A stretch of 64,000 bases of DNA from Aradus depressus (Eukaryota > Arthropoda > Insecta > Hemiptera > Aradidae). Under the pieces are notes generated by a model that had not been told where the DNA came from, ran no database searches, and saw only the letters and a list, made by a program, of their open reading frames with translations. Made by a program: the position numbers and the translations under genes. Below, one piece after another: positions 11,484 through 24,919 of this stretch. How positions within the stretch are numbered: the stretch's first letter is position 1; every line of letters begins with the position of its first letter. Location: assembly GCA_963662175.1 (NCBI GenBank), contig OY759215.1, positions 49,369,213-49,433,212 of the forward strand, given 5' to 3'.

Positions 11484-11748
11484 CAATATTTATTATATAT
11501 TTCTAATAGTAACAAGAAAAAGGAGCACAATTTTGGCGTTCCTGAGATGTTTCAAGTGCGATATAAAATCAAGTTATTCACTGATCGGTGTACGAGAATA
11601 TTTTGTACATATTTCTAAATTCGAGGAACATTTTTATTTATGAGTTATTTTGTATGTTCTTTATTAAGAAATAAATAAAAATGTATGTCAATACAAAAAA
11701 AAATCCAGAGAATATTCCCAATGTGTACATCTATAATGAATATGAGGA

Positions 11749-11942
11749 CGACGGTTGCTCAGTGGTCTGCGTGCTTGTTTACGGAACTCGGTCGAGGCAC
11801 TTAGTTTATTTTATCTGGTAGGTAAAATAAACTTAAGCACGCCGTCCTAGTAGAGTCGGGCTCATGTCCACCAGAGTGACGAAAGAGCGCTCTGGTAGGA
11901 GGTGATATGACTATGTAGTTGAAAGCCCCGGGCATAAGTATA
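11749..11942 (+). mobile_element. SINE family 1, internally deleted
   Basis: Head GACGGTTGCTCAGTGG, linker TTAGTTTATTTTATCTGG, GCACGCCGTCCT, then a direct jump to AGTAGAGTCGGGCTCATG and AGAGCGCTCTGGTAGG, ending GCCCCGGGCATAAG. Relative to intact copies, about 130 bases between CCGTCCT and TAGAGTCGG are missing. Confidence 0.8.
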
Positions 11943-12302
11943 ATAACTAACTATAATGGATTTGGTAAGAGACCACCATTATCATGGAAACACACATGTA
12001 CGAGTACATGACAAGGTCGTTCATATTCTAATACGGGGAGCGACAAGTGTTTCTGGTATGGTATTTTTCTGTGTCCGAGCACTTTTTATGTGATAAATGG
12101 GTTGAATTCATAATTTCTTATACTATTTGCGCTGTATTTTTTTGGTAAATATAATCCATAACATTTAAGATAATGGGCATCATAAAAAAAAAATCGATCA
12201 TTCTATTATTTTTGTTTACGGATGTAAACCAAACCATTTATCAAAAACAAAATAGGATTATTTCTGTGGCGTTGAGAAGGGGGACCATCCAAAATCCATC
12301 GA
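11943..12302. other. Unique-looking left flank of the satellite
   Basis: No repeat monomers are seen before about 12303. The sequence is AT-rich. An ORF starting at 12173 runs into the array only because the first monomers keep frame; I do not regard it as a gene. Confidence 0.45.
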
Positions 12303-15300
12303 AAAATTGGCACTCACAACTAAGTTGGAAGAGGTTTGTAGAAAAAGTAGTAGGTAGTGCGAAATTGGCACACACAACTAAGTTGGAAGAGGTTTGTAGA
12401 AAAAGTAGTAGTGCGAAATTGGCACACACAACTAAGTTGGAAGAGGTTTGTAGAAAAAGTAGTAGTGCGAAATTGGCACACACAACTAAGTTGGAAGAGG
12501 TTTGTAGAAAAAGTAGTAGTGCGAAATTGGCACACACAACTAAGTTGGAAGAGGTTTGTAGAAAAAGTAGTAGTGCGATATTGGCACACACAACTAAGTT
12601 GGAAGAGGTTTGTAGAAAAAGTAGTAGTGCGAAATTGGCACACACAACTAAGTTGGAAGAGGTCTGTAGAAAAAGTAGTCGTGCATATTGGCACACACAA
12701 CTAAGTTGGAAGAGGTCTTGAGAAAAAGTAGTAGTGCGAAATTGGCACACACAACTAAGTTGGAAGAGGTCTGTAGAAAAAGTAGTAGGTAGTGCGAAAT
12801 TGGCACACACAACTAAGTTGGAAGAGGTCTGTAGAAAAAGTAGTCGTGCATATTGGCACACACAACTAAGTTGGAAGAGGTCTTGAGAAAAAGTAGTAGT
12901 GCGAAATTGGCACACACAACTAAGTTGGAAGAGGTTTGTAGAAAAAGTAGTAGGTAGTGCGAAATTGGCACACACAACTAAGTTGGAAGAGGTTTGTAGA
13001 AAAAGTAGTAGTGCGAAATTGGCACACACAACTAAGTTGGAAGAGGTTTGTAGAAAAAGTAGTAGTGCGAAATTGGCACACACAACTAAGTTGGAAGAGG
13101 TTTGTAGAAAAAGTAGTAGTGCGAAATTGGCACACACAACTAAGTTGGAAGAGGTTTGTAGAAAAAGTAGTAGTGCGATATTGGCACACACAACTAAGTT
13201 GGAAGAGGTTTGTAGAAAAAGTAGTAGTGCGAAATTGGCACACACAACTAAGTTGGAAGAGGTCTGTAGAAAAAGTAGTCGTGCATATTGGCACACACTA
13301 CTAAGTTGGAAGAGGTCTGTAGAAAAAGTAGTCGTGCATATTGGCACACACAACTAAGTTGGAAGAGGTCTTGAGAAAAAGTAGTAGTGCGAAATTGGCA
13401 CACACAACTAAGTTGGAAGAGGTCTGTAGAAAAAGTAGTCGTGCATATTGGCACACACAACTAAGTTGGAAGAGGTCTGTAGAAAAAGTAGTCGTGCATA
13501 TTGGCACACACAACTAAGTTGGAAGAGGTTTGTAGAAAAAGTAGTAGTGCGATATTGGCACACACAACTAAGTTGGAAGAGGTTTGTAGAAAAAGTAGTA
13601 GTGCGAAATTGGCACACACAACTAAGTTGGAAGAGGTTTGTAGAAAAAGTAGTAGTGCGAAATTGGCACACACAACTAAGTTGGAAGAGGTTTGTAGAAA
13701 AAGTAGTAGTGCGATATTGGCACACACAACTAAGTTGGAAGAGGTTTGTAGAAAAAGTAGTAGTGCGAAATTGGCACACACAACTAAGTTGGAAGAGGTT
13801 TGTAGAAAAAGTAGTAGTGCGAAATTGGCACACACAACTAAGTTGGAAGAGGTTTGTAGAAAAAGTAGTAGTGCGATATTGGCACACACAACTAAGTTGG
13901 AAGAGGTTTGTAGAAAAAGTAGTAGTGCGAAATTGGCACACACAACTAAGTTGGAAGAGGTCTGTAGAAAAAGTAGTCGTGCATATTGGCACACACTACT
14001 AAGTTGGAAGAGGTTTGTAGAAAAAGTAGTAGTGCGAAATTGGCACACACAACTAAGTTGGAAGAGGTTTGTAGAAAAAGTAGTAGTGCGATATTGGCAC
14101 ACACAACTAAGTTGGAAGAGGTCTGTAGAAAAAGTAGTCGTGCATATTGGCACACACAACTAAGTTGGAAGAGGTTTGTAGAAAAAGTAGTAGTGCGAAA
14201 TTGGCACACACAACTAAGTTGGAAGAGGTTTGTAGAAAAAGTAGTAGTGCGATATTGGCACACACAACTAAGTTGGAAGAGGTTTGTAGAAAAAGTAGTA
14301 GTGCGAAATTGGCACACACAACTAAGTTGGAAGAGGTTTGTAGAAAAAGTAGTAGTGCGAAATTGGCACACACAACTAAGTTGGAAGAGGTTTGTAGAAA
14401 AAGTAGTAGTGCGATATTGGCACACACAACTAAGTTGGAAGAGGTTTGTAGAAAAAGTAGTAGTGCGAAATTGGCACACACAACTAAGTTGGAAGAGGTC
14501 TGTAGAAAAAGTAGTCGTGCATATTGGCACACACTACTAAGTTGGAAGAGGTCTGTAGAAAAAGTAGTCGTGCATATTGGCACACACAACTAAGTTGGAA
14601 GAGGTCTTGAGAAAAAGTAGTAGTGCGAAATTGGCACACACAACTAAGTTGGAAGAGGTCTGTAGAAAAAGTAGTCGTGCATATTGGCACACACAACTAA
14701 GTTGGAAGAGGTCTGTAGAAAAAGTAGTCGTGCATATTGGCACACACAACTAAGTTGGAAGAGGTCTTGAGAAAAAGTAGTAGTGCGAAATTGGCACACA
14801 CAACTAAGTTGGAAGAGGTCTGTAGAAAAAGTAGTCGTGCAAATTGGCACACACAACTAAGTTGGAAGAGGTCTGTAGAAAAAGTAGTCGTGCAAATTGG
14901 CACACACAACTAAGTTGGAAGAGGTCTGTAGAAAAAGTAGTCGTGCAAATTGGCACACACAACTAAGTTGGAAGAGGTGTGTAGAAAAAGTAGTCGTGCA
15001 TATTGGCACACACAACTAAGTTGGAAGAGGTCTGTAGAAAAAGTAGTCGTGCAAATTGGCACACACAACTAAGTTGGAAGAGGTCTGTAGAAAAAGTAGT
15101 CGTGCATATTGGCACACACAACTAAGTTGGAAGAGGTCTGTAGAAAAAGTAGTAGTGCAAAATTGGCATACACAACTAAGTTGGAAGAGGTCTGTAGAAA
15201 AAGTAGTCGTGCAAATTGGCACACACAACTAAGTTGGAAGAGGTCTGTAGAAAAAGTAGTCGTGCATATTGGCACACACAACTAAGTTGGAAGAGGTCTG

Positions 15301-18300
15301 GAGAAAAAGTAGTAGTGCGATATTGGCACACACAACTAAGTTGGAAGAGGTCTGTAGAAAAAGTAGTCGTGCAAATTGGCACACACAACTAAGTTGGAAC
15401 AGGTCTGTAGAAAAAGTAGTAGTGCGATATTGGCACACACAACTAAGTTGGAAGAGGTCTGGAGAAAAAGTAGTCGTGCAAATTGGCACACACAACTAAG
15501 TTGGAAGAGGTCTGTAGAAAAAGTAGTCGTGCAAATTGGCACACACAACTAAGTTGGAAGAGGTCTTGAGAAAAAGTAGTAGTGCAAATTGGCACACACA
15601 ACTAAGTTGGAAGAGGTCTGGAGAAAAAGTAGTAGTGCAAAATTGGCACACACAACTAAGTTGGAAGAGGTCTGGAGAAAAAGTAGTCGTGCAAATTGGC
15701 ACACACAACTAAGTTGGAAGAGGTCTGGAGAAAAAGTAGTAGTGCAAATTGGCACACACAACTAAGTTGGAAGAGGTCTTGAGAAAAAGTAGTAGTGCAA
15801 AATTGGCACACACAACTAAGTTGGAAGAGGTCTGGAGAAAAAGTAGTCGTGCATATTGGCACACACAACTAAGTTGGAAGAGGTCTTGAGAAAAAGTAGT
15901 AGTGCAAATTGGCACACACAACTAAGTTGGAAGAGGTCTTGAGAAAAAGTAGTAGTGCAAAATTGGCACACACAACTAAGTTGGAAGAGGTCTTGAGAAA
16001 AAGTAGTCGTGCATATTGGCACACACAACTAAGTTGGAAGAGGTCTTGAGAAAAAGTAGTAGTGCAAAATTGGCACACACAACTAAGTTGGAAGAGGTCT
16101 GTAGAAAAAGTAGTCGTGCAAATTGGCACACACAACTAAGTTGGAAGAGGTCTGTAGAAAAAGTAGTCGTGCATATTGGCACACACAACTAAGTTGGAAG
16201 AGGTCTGTAGAAAAAGTAGTCGTGCAAATTGGCACACACAACTAAGTTGGAAGAGGTCTGTAGAAAAAGTAGTCGTGCAAATTGGCACACACAACTAAGT
16301 TGGAAGAGGTCTGTAGAAAAAGTAGTAGTGCAAATTGGCACACACAACTAAGTTGGAAGAGGTCTGTAGAAAAAGTAGTCGTGCAAATTGGCACACACAA
16401 CTAAGTTGGAAGAGGTCTGGAGAAAAAGTAGTCGTGCAAATTGGCACACACAACTAAGTTGGAAGAGGTCTGTAGAAAAAGTAGTCGTGCATATTGGCAC
16501 ACACAACTAAGTTGGAAGAGGTCTGTAGAAAAAGTAGTCGTGCAAATTGGCACACACAACTAAGTTGGAAGAGGTCTGTAGAAAAAGTAGTCGTGCAAAT
16601 TGGCACACACAACTAAGTTGGAAGAGGTCTGTAGAAAAAGTAGTAGTGCAAAATTGGCACACACAACTAAGTTGGAAGAGGTCTTGAGAAAAAGTAGTCG
16701 TGCAAATTGGCACACACAACTAAGTTGGAAGAGGTCTGTAGAAAAAGTAGTCGTGCAAATTGGCACACACAACTAAGTTGGAAGAGGTCTGTAGAAAAAG
16801 TAGTCGTGCAAATTGGCACACACAACTAAGTTGGAAGAGGTCTGTAGAAAAAGTAGTAGTGCAAAATTGGCACACACAACTAAGTTGGAAGAGGTCTTGA
16901 GAAAAAGTAGTCGTGCAAATTGGCACACACAACTAAGTTGGAAGAGGTCTGTAGAAAAAGTAGTCGTGCAAATTGGCACACACAACTAAGTTGGAAGAGG
17001 TCTGTAGAAAAAGTAGTCGTGCAAATTGGCACACACAACTAAGTTGGAAGAGGTCTGTAGAAAAAGTAGTAGTGCAAAATTGGCACACACAACTAAGTTG
17101 GAAGAGGTCTTGAGAAAAAGTAGTCGTGCAAATTGGCACACACAACTAAGTTGGAAGAGGTCTGTAGAAAAAGTAGTCGTGCAAATTGGCACACACAACT
17201 AAGTTGGAAGAGGTCTGTAGAAAAAGTAGTCGTGCAAATTGGCACACACAACTAAGTTGGAAGAGGTCTGTAGAAAAAGTAGTAGTGCAAAATTGGCACA
17301 CACAACTAAGTTGGAAGAGGTCTTGAGAAAAAGTAGTCGTGCAAATTGGCACACACAACTAAGTTGGAAGAGGTCTGTAGAAAAAGTAGTCGTGCAAATT
17401 GGCACACACAACTAAGTTGGAAGAGGTCTGTAGAAAAAGTAGTCGTGCAAATTGGCACACACAACTAAGTTGGAAGAGGTCTGTAGAAAAAGTAGTCGTG
17501 CAAATTGGCACACACAACTAAGTTGGAAGAGGTCTGTAGAAAAAGTAGTCGTGCATATTGGCACACACAACTAAGTTGGAAGAGGTCTGTAGAAAAAGTA
17601 GTCGTGCAAATTGGCACACACAACTAAGTTGGAAGAGGTCTGTAGAAAAAGTAGTCGTGCATATTGGCACACACAACTAAGTTGGAAGAGGTCTGTAGAA
17701 AAAGTAGTCGTGCATATTGGCACACACAACTAAGTTGGAAGAGGTCTGTAGAGAAAGTAGTCGTGCATATTGGCACACACAACTAAGTTGGAAGAGGTCT
17801 TGAGAAAAAGTAGTCGTGCAAATTGGCACACACAACTAAGTTGGAAGAGGTCTGTAGAAAAAGTAGTCGTGCAAATTGGCACACACAACTAAGTTGGAAG
17901 AGGTCTGTAGAAAAAGTAGTCGTGCAAATTGGCACACACAACTAAGTTGGAAGAGGTCTGTAGAAAAAGTAGTCGTGCAAATTGGCACACACAACTAAGT
18001 TGGAAGAGGTCTGTAGAAAAAGTAGTCGTGCAAATTGGCACACACAACTAAGTTGGAAGAGGTCTGTAGAAAAAGTAGTCGTGCAAATTGGCACACACAA
18101 CTAAGTTGGAAGAGGTCTTGAGAAAAAGTAGTCGTGCATATTGGCACACACAACTAAGTTGGAAGAGGTCTGTAGAAAAAGTAGTCGTGCAAATTGGCAC
18201 ACACAACTAAGTTGGAAGAGGTCTGTAGAAAAAGTAGTCGTGCAAATTGGCACACACAACTAAGTTGGAAGAGGTCTTGAGAAAAAGTAGTAGTGCGATA

Positions 18301-21300
18301 TTGGCACACACAACTAAGTTGGAAGAGGTCTGTAGAAAAAGTAGTCGTGCAAATTGGCACACACAACTAAGTTGGAAGAGGTCTGTAGAAAAAGTAGTCG
18401 TGCAAATTGGCACACACAACTAAGTTGGAAGAGGTCTGTAGAAAAAGTAGTCGTGCAAATTGGCACACACAACTAAGTTGGAAGAGGTCTGTAGAAAAAG
18501 TAGTCGTGCAAATTGGCACACACAACTAAGTTGGAAGAGGTCTGTAGAAAAAGTAGTAGTGCGATATTGGCACACACAACTAAGTTGGAAGAGGTCTGTA
18601 GAAAAAGTAGTCGTGCAAATTGGCACACACAACTAAGTTGGAAGAGGTCTGTAGAAAAAGTAGTAGTGCGATATTGGCACACACAACTAAGTTGGAAGAG
18701 GTCTGGAGAAAAAGTAGTAGTGCGATATTGGCACACACAACTAAGTTGGAAGAGGTCTTGAGAAAAAGTAGTAGTGCAAATTGGCACACACAACTAAGTT
18801 GGAAGAGGTCTGGAGAAAAAGTAGTAGTGCAAATTGGCACACACAACTAAGTTGGAAGAGGTCTGTAGAAAAAGTAGTCGTGCAAATTGGCACACACAAC
18901 TAAGTTGGAAGAGGTCTTGAGAAAAAGTAGTAGTGCGATATTGGCACACACAACTAAGTTGGAAGAGGTCTGTAGAAAAAGTAGTCGTGCAAATTGGCAC
19001 ACACAACTAAGTTGGAAGAGGTCTGTAGAAAAAGTAGTCGTGCAAATTGGCACACACAACTAAGTTGGAAGAGGTCTGTAGAAAAAGTAGTCGTGCAAAT
19101 TGGCACACACAACTAAGTTGGAAGAGGTCTGTAGAAAAAGTAGTCGTGCAAATTGGCACACACAACTAAGTTGGAAGAGGTCTGTAGAAAAAGTAGTCGT
19201 GCAAATTGGCACACACAACTAAGTTGGAAGAGGTCTGTAGAAAAAGTAGTAGTGCGATATTGGCACACACAACTAAGTTGGAAGAGGTCTGTAGAAAAAG
19301 TAGTCGTGCAAATTGGCACACACAACTAAGTTGGAAGAGGTCTGTAGAAAAAGTAGTAGTGCGATATTGGCACACACAACTAAGTTGGAAGAGGTCTGGA
19401 GAAAAAGTAGTCGTGCAAATTGGCACACACAACTAAGTTGGAAGAGGTCTGTAGAAAAAGTAGTCGTGCAAATTGGCACACACAACTAAGTTGGAAGAGG
19501 TCTGTAGAAAAAGTAGTAGTGCGATATTGGCACACACAACTAAGTTGGAAGAGGTCTGTAGAAAAAGTAGTCGTGCAAATTGGCACACACAACTAAGTTG
19601 GAAGAGGTCTGTAGAAAAAGTAGTAGTGCGATATTGGCACACACAACTAAGTTGGAAGAGGTCTGTAGAAAAAGTAGTCGTGCAAATTGGCACACACAAC
19701 TAAGTTGGAAGAGGTCTGTAGAAAAAGTAGTAGTGCATATTGGCACACACAACTAAGTTGGAAGAGGTCTTGAGAAAAAGTAGTCGTGCAAATTGGCACA
19801 CACAACTAAGTTGGAAGAGGTCTGTAGAAAAAGTAGTAGTGCATATTGGCACACACAACTAAGTTGGAAGAGGTCTGGAGAAAAAGTAGTCGTGCATATT
19901 GGCACACACAACTAAGTTGGAAGAGGTCTGTAGAAAAAGTAGTAGTGCAATATTGGCACACACAACTAAGTTGGAAGAGGTCTGGAGAAAAAGTAGTCGT
20001 GCATATTGGCACACACAACTAAGTTGGAAGAGGTCTGTAGAAAAAGTAGTAGTGCGATATTGGCACACACAACTAAGTTGGAAGAGGTCTGTAGAAAAAG
20101 TAGTAGTGCATATTGGCACACACAACTAAGTTGGAAGAGGTCTGGAGAAAAAGTAGTCGTGCATATTGGCACACACAACTAAGTTGGAAGAGGTCTGTAG
20201 AAAAAGTAGTAGTGCGATATTGGCACACACAACTAAGTTGGAAGAGGTCTGTAGAAAAAGTAGTCGTGCAAATTGGCACACACAACTAAGTTGGAAGAGG
20301 TCTGTAGAAAAAGTAGTCGTGCAAATTGGCACACACAACTAAGTTGGAAGAGGTCTGTAGAAAAAGTAGTAGTGCGATATTGGCACACACAACTAAGTTG
20401 GAAGAGGTCTGGAGAAAAAGTAGTAGTGCATATTGGCACACACAACTAAGTTGGAAGAGTCTGGAGAAAAAGTAGTCGTGCATATTGGCACACACAACTA
20501 AGTTGGAAGAGGTCTGGAGAAAAAGTAGTCGTGCATATTGGCACACACAACTAAGTTGGAAGAGGTCTTGAGAAAAAGTAGTAGTGCATATTGGCACACA
20601 CAACTAAGTTGGAAGAGGTCTGGAGAAAAAGTAGTCGTGCAAATTGGCACACACAACTAAGTTGGAAGAGGTCTGTAGAAAAAGTAGTAGTGCGATATTG
20701 GCACACACAACTAAGTTGGAAGAGGTCTGGAGAAAAAGTAGTCGTGCATATTGGCACACACAACTAAGTTGGAAGAGGTCTGGAGAAAAAGTAGTCGTGC
20801 AAATTGGCACACACAACTAAGTTGGAAGAGGTCTGGAGAAAAAGTAGTCGTGCATATTGGCACACACAACTAAGTTGGAAGAGGTCTTGAGAAAAAGTAG
20901 TCGTGCAAATTGGCACACACAACTAAGTTGGAAGAGGTCTGTAGAAAAAGTAGTCGTGCAAATTGGCACACACAACTAAGTTGGAAGAGGTCTTGAGAAA
21001 AAGTAGTAGTGCAAATTGGCACACACAACTAAGTTGGAAGAGGTCTGTAGAAAAAGTAGTCGTGCAAATTGGCACACACAACTAAGTTGGAAGAGGTCTG
21101 TAGAAAAAGTAGTAGTGCGAAATTGGCACACACAACTAAGTTGGAAGAGGTCTGTAGAAAAAGTAGTCGTGCATATTGGCACACACAACTAAGTTGGAAG
21201 AGGTCTGGAGAAAAAGTAGTAGTGCAAATTGGCACACACAACTAAGTTGGAAGAGGTCTGGAGAAAAAGTAGTCGTGCATATTGGCACACACAACTAAGT

Positions 21301-21602
21301 TGGAAGAGGTCTTGAGAAAAAGTAGTAGTGCAAATTGGCACACACAACTAAGTTGGAAGAGGTCTTGAGAAAAAGTAGTCGTGCAAATTGGCACACACAA
21401 CTAAGTTGGAAGAGGTCTGTAGAAAAAGTAGTCGTGCAAATTGGCACACACAACTAAGTTGGAAGAGGTCTGTAGAAAAAGTAGTCGTGCAAATTGGCAC
21501 ACACAACTAAGTTGGAAGAGGTCTTGAGAAAAAGTAGTAGTGCAAATTGGCACACACAACTAAGTTGGAAGAGGTCTGGAGAAAAAGTAGTCGTGCAATA
21601 TT
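12303..21602. repeat. Satellite array, 53/54-bp monomer, ~9.3 kb
   Basis: One uninterrupted head-to-tail array with a monomer that reads GTGCAAATTGGCACACACAA, CTAAGTTGGAAGAGGTCTGT, AGAAAAAGTAGTC (53 bases). The main variants are a 54-base form with an extra base (GTGCGAAATTGG or GTGCAAAATTGG), a ~58-base form with GTAGGTAGTGCG (near 12355, 12790 and 12955), and changes at one site: GAGGTTTGTAG (mostly 12.3-14.5 kb), GAGGTCTGTAG, GAGGTCTGGAG and GAGGTCTTGAG. By length there are about 170-175 monomers. The array ends abruptly at CGTGCAATATTG. Long frames on both strands arise because 54 is a multiple of three; they are not genes. A centromeric, subtelomeric or interstitial location cannot be told from this window. 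Confidence 0.97.
16507..17411. repeat. 213-bp higher-order repeat inside the satellite
   Basis: A four-monomer unit (53+53+53+54 = 213 bases) repeats with starts at 16507, 16720, 16933 and 17146 and a partial fifth. Each unit has the same order of variants: one GTGCAAAATTGG monomer followed by GAGGTCTTGAG, then three GTGCAAATTGG monomers with GAGGTCTGTAG. The copies look identical by eye, so this block was probably amplified recently. Confidence 0.85.
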
Positions 21603-22874
<1,272 letters not shown>

Positions 22875-22918
22875 TGGAGGAGAGGGTGAGTGAGGGAAAG
22901 AAAAATAAAATGATATTA

Positions 22919-23196
22919 AGTTGCTTGCCTAATAGGTTTTTTTATCTGGAAGGTAAAACTAAAAACTTTAGCACACCGTCCTTCCGATGGGATGTTACGC
23001 TCGGTCCCGAGCCTGTACGATGTCAGTTACTCTTTAAATACTCCTACCTACCCTAAGTAATTAAAAATTTAAGGTAGGCGAAATTGAGGACTCCCAAAGT
23101 AGAGTCGGGCTCATTTCCACCAGAATGACCTTTGCATTGTGGTAGTAGGCGATATGACCTGGAAGTTAAAGCCCGGGCATGAGACATAATACCTAA
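22919..23196 (+). mobile_element. SINE family 1, head-damaged copy
   Basis: The tRNA-like head is reduced to TTGCTTGCCTAATAGG, with both boxes lost. The body follows in full: TTTTTTATCTGGAAGGTAAA, CCGTCCTTCCGATGGGATG, GAGCCTGTACGATGTCAG, AAGTAGAGTCGGGCTCAT and GCCCGGGCATGAGACATAA. Confidence 0.82.
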
Positions 23197-23344
23197 TTAA
23201 CTAAGACTAAGCTAGGCATGACCCTTCTTTTTAAAATTCAAAGAAAGTGAGTCAGAAGCAACATATAATTCCGCCGAATTTAGTTCCATCCCAAATTACT
23301 AATAAAACTTGTGGAATATAAATATTAAAAAAAAAGAAAACAAA

Positions 23345-23393
23345 GTTCTCTTCGTAAAACCTGAGGGCCTCGGCCGGGTTTCGAACTTGTTTT
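23345..23393 (-). mobile_element. SINE family 1 fragment
   Basis: About 50 bases: CTGAGGGCCTCGGCCGGGTT and TCGAACTTG correspond to the reverse of the B box and adjoining body. The rest of the element is absent. Confidence 0.6.
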
Positions 23394-23514
23394 GGTTCAA
23401 AAAAATAATTTTAATAGATTCCTGATTTTTCTTTTTTTTTTTCTATGGGCCCACAAATAACATTAGTGATACTTAACATTTTTGCAGAGATATTGTGAAA
23501 CACTTGATAAAAAT

Positions 23515-23660
23515 GAAGAAAACGTATGTTTTAAAAAAAATATATATTATTTGTGAAATAGACAATATTTTTTAATAAATGAAGAAAACGTATGTTTTTA
23601 AAAAAATATATATTATTTGTGAAATAGACAATATTTTTTAAAAAACATACGTTTTCTTCA
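23515..23660. repeat. 66-bp tandem pair closing into a hairpin
   Basis: GAAGAAAACGTATGTTTT plus an AT-rich part ending GAAATAGACAATATTTTTTA is present twice (23515-23580 and 23581-23640). It is followed at once by AAACATACGTTTTCTTCA, the reverse complement of the repeat start, so the second unit can fold into a ~25-bp stem. The GAAATAGACAATATTT block also occurs in the tails at ~6200 and ~46630. Confidence 0.7.
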
Positions 23661-24514
23661 ATTTTAAATAACATTAGGTCAACACTTTTTCGAACCTGGC
23701 GCCCTTTTGACTTCCCGCAAACTTCAGGCCATAAAATACAAATTATTAATTGATTACATTCTTCAAAGGAAACAAGCAAGAACAAAGTTCATCAACCAAT
23801 AATTAGCGACATTTTCCGAGAACCGACATTTTTCAATAACCTCAATTTTTATTGATTAGATATTTTTTTATACCAATAAAAGAGTATAAAACAGGAAGAA
23901 AAAACATATTCTTTAAAAAGTATTCTAACGATTTCTCTGAATGAAGCCTCACAGAAAGCAAACAAAAAAAGGGAAAGGAAAGAAGTAAATAAATGGTATT
24001 TATCTTTTAAAAAAGTTGAAAACAAGATACTAGGTACTTCTTTTAGCTAAACTCATGACAGTATTTCTCATTTGTTCGAGAAGAGACAATGCATTAAAAG
24101 ACAGAATTCAAGAAAAAATAAGAATAGTCTTTACAATGAATGAACCTTGAGAGAGGCATGGTGGAAAAAAGCCACCGGAGTGGAACTCGTTTCGGATTAT
24201 TTCCATCTACTCTAGAGGTACTTTTTAAATAACAACGGAATAAAGTTTTTCAAAAAATTCCCTAAAAATTCAAAAACTCATTTTGTAAATATAATAAAAA
24301 CATAAACATTTTAGCAATCATGTAACCAACATTAAAGTAATTTATTAAGCAATAATGTATCCTGTATTTTGTTTAGAAATTGTTTCGAGGAATCATAAAT
24401 TTGTACATATTTCATTGGATTAGAGTCTCATGACCACCTCGAAGTTAAAGCCCGGGCATGTGTCAATAACTGACTAATGATAAGCACGAACAGGCAGATA
24501 TTCTAACTTCTACA
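23661..24514. other. AT-rich spacer with a short SINE fragment
   Basis: No gene. At 24430-24475 a ~40-base plus-strand piece (CCTCGAAGTTAAAGCCCGGG, CATG) is the distal end of SINE family 1. Confidence 0.45.
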
Positions 24515-24919
24515 CAACTCTTCTAGAGTGGGCAGTGCTCATTTTGTAGCCAGCAATGCTGACATCCACCAGAGTAGATCTTAGCCAGCATTCCTAGCCA
24601 CAATACCAGACGAGATCCTTGCCAGCAATGCTAACCACAACACCAGAGGAAATCCTAGCCAGCAATGCTACATCGCGATTCCATGAAGCAAGGAGATTCA
24701 GTTATAATTGCTAACCAACAGATTGTTCTACAGTGGTTAGTATTGCTTCATGGAATCTCGATTTAGCATTGCTGGCTAGGATTTTCTCTGGTGTTGTGGT
24801 TAGCATTGCTGGCAAGGATCTTGTCTGGTGTTGTGGCTTGGAATGCTGGCTAAGATCTACTCTGGTGGATGTTAGCATTGCTGGCTACAAAATGAGCACT
24901 GCCCACTCTAGAAGAGTTG
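24515..24919. repeat. Long inverted repeat: two 177-bp arms, 51-bp loop
   Basis: The left arm (24515-24691) and right arm (24743-24919) are equal in length and near-perfect reverse complements, with about ten mismatches by eye. They start CAACTCTTCTAGAGTGGGCA and end CCATGAAGCAA. Each arm is itself built of ~35-base repeats around TAGCCAGCAATGCTAACC and CCAGAG-AGATCC. No transposon-type terminal motif or clear target duplication is visible. A transcript would fold into a long hairpin. Confidence 0.92.

Noticed and set aside
12173..14593. Long overlapping ORFs on both strands (up to 370 codons)
   Set aside because: They are produced by the 54-base satellite monomer, which is a multiple of three, and stop where 53-mers begin. 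No start context, splice structure or domain supports a protein.
12303..21602. CRISPR array
   Set aside because: The units are contiguous near-identical monomers with no unique spacers, no cas genes, and the context is a eukaryotic genome.
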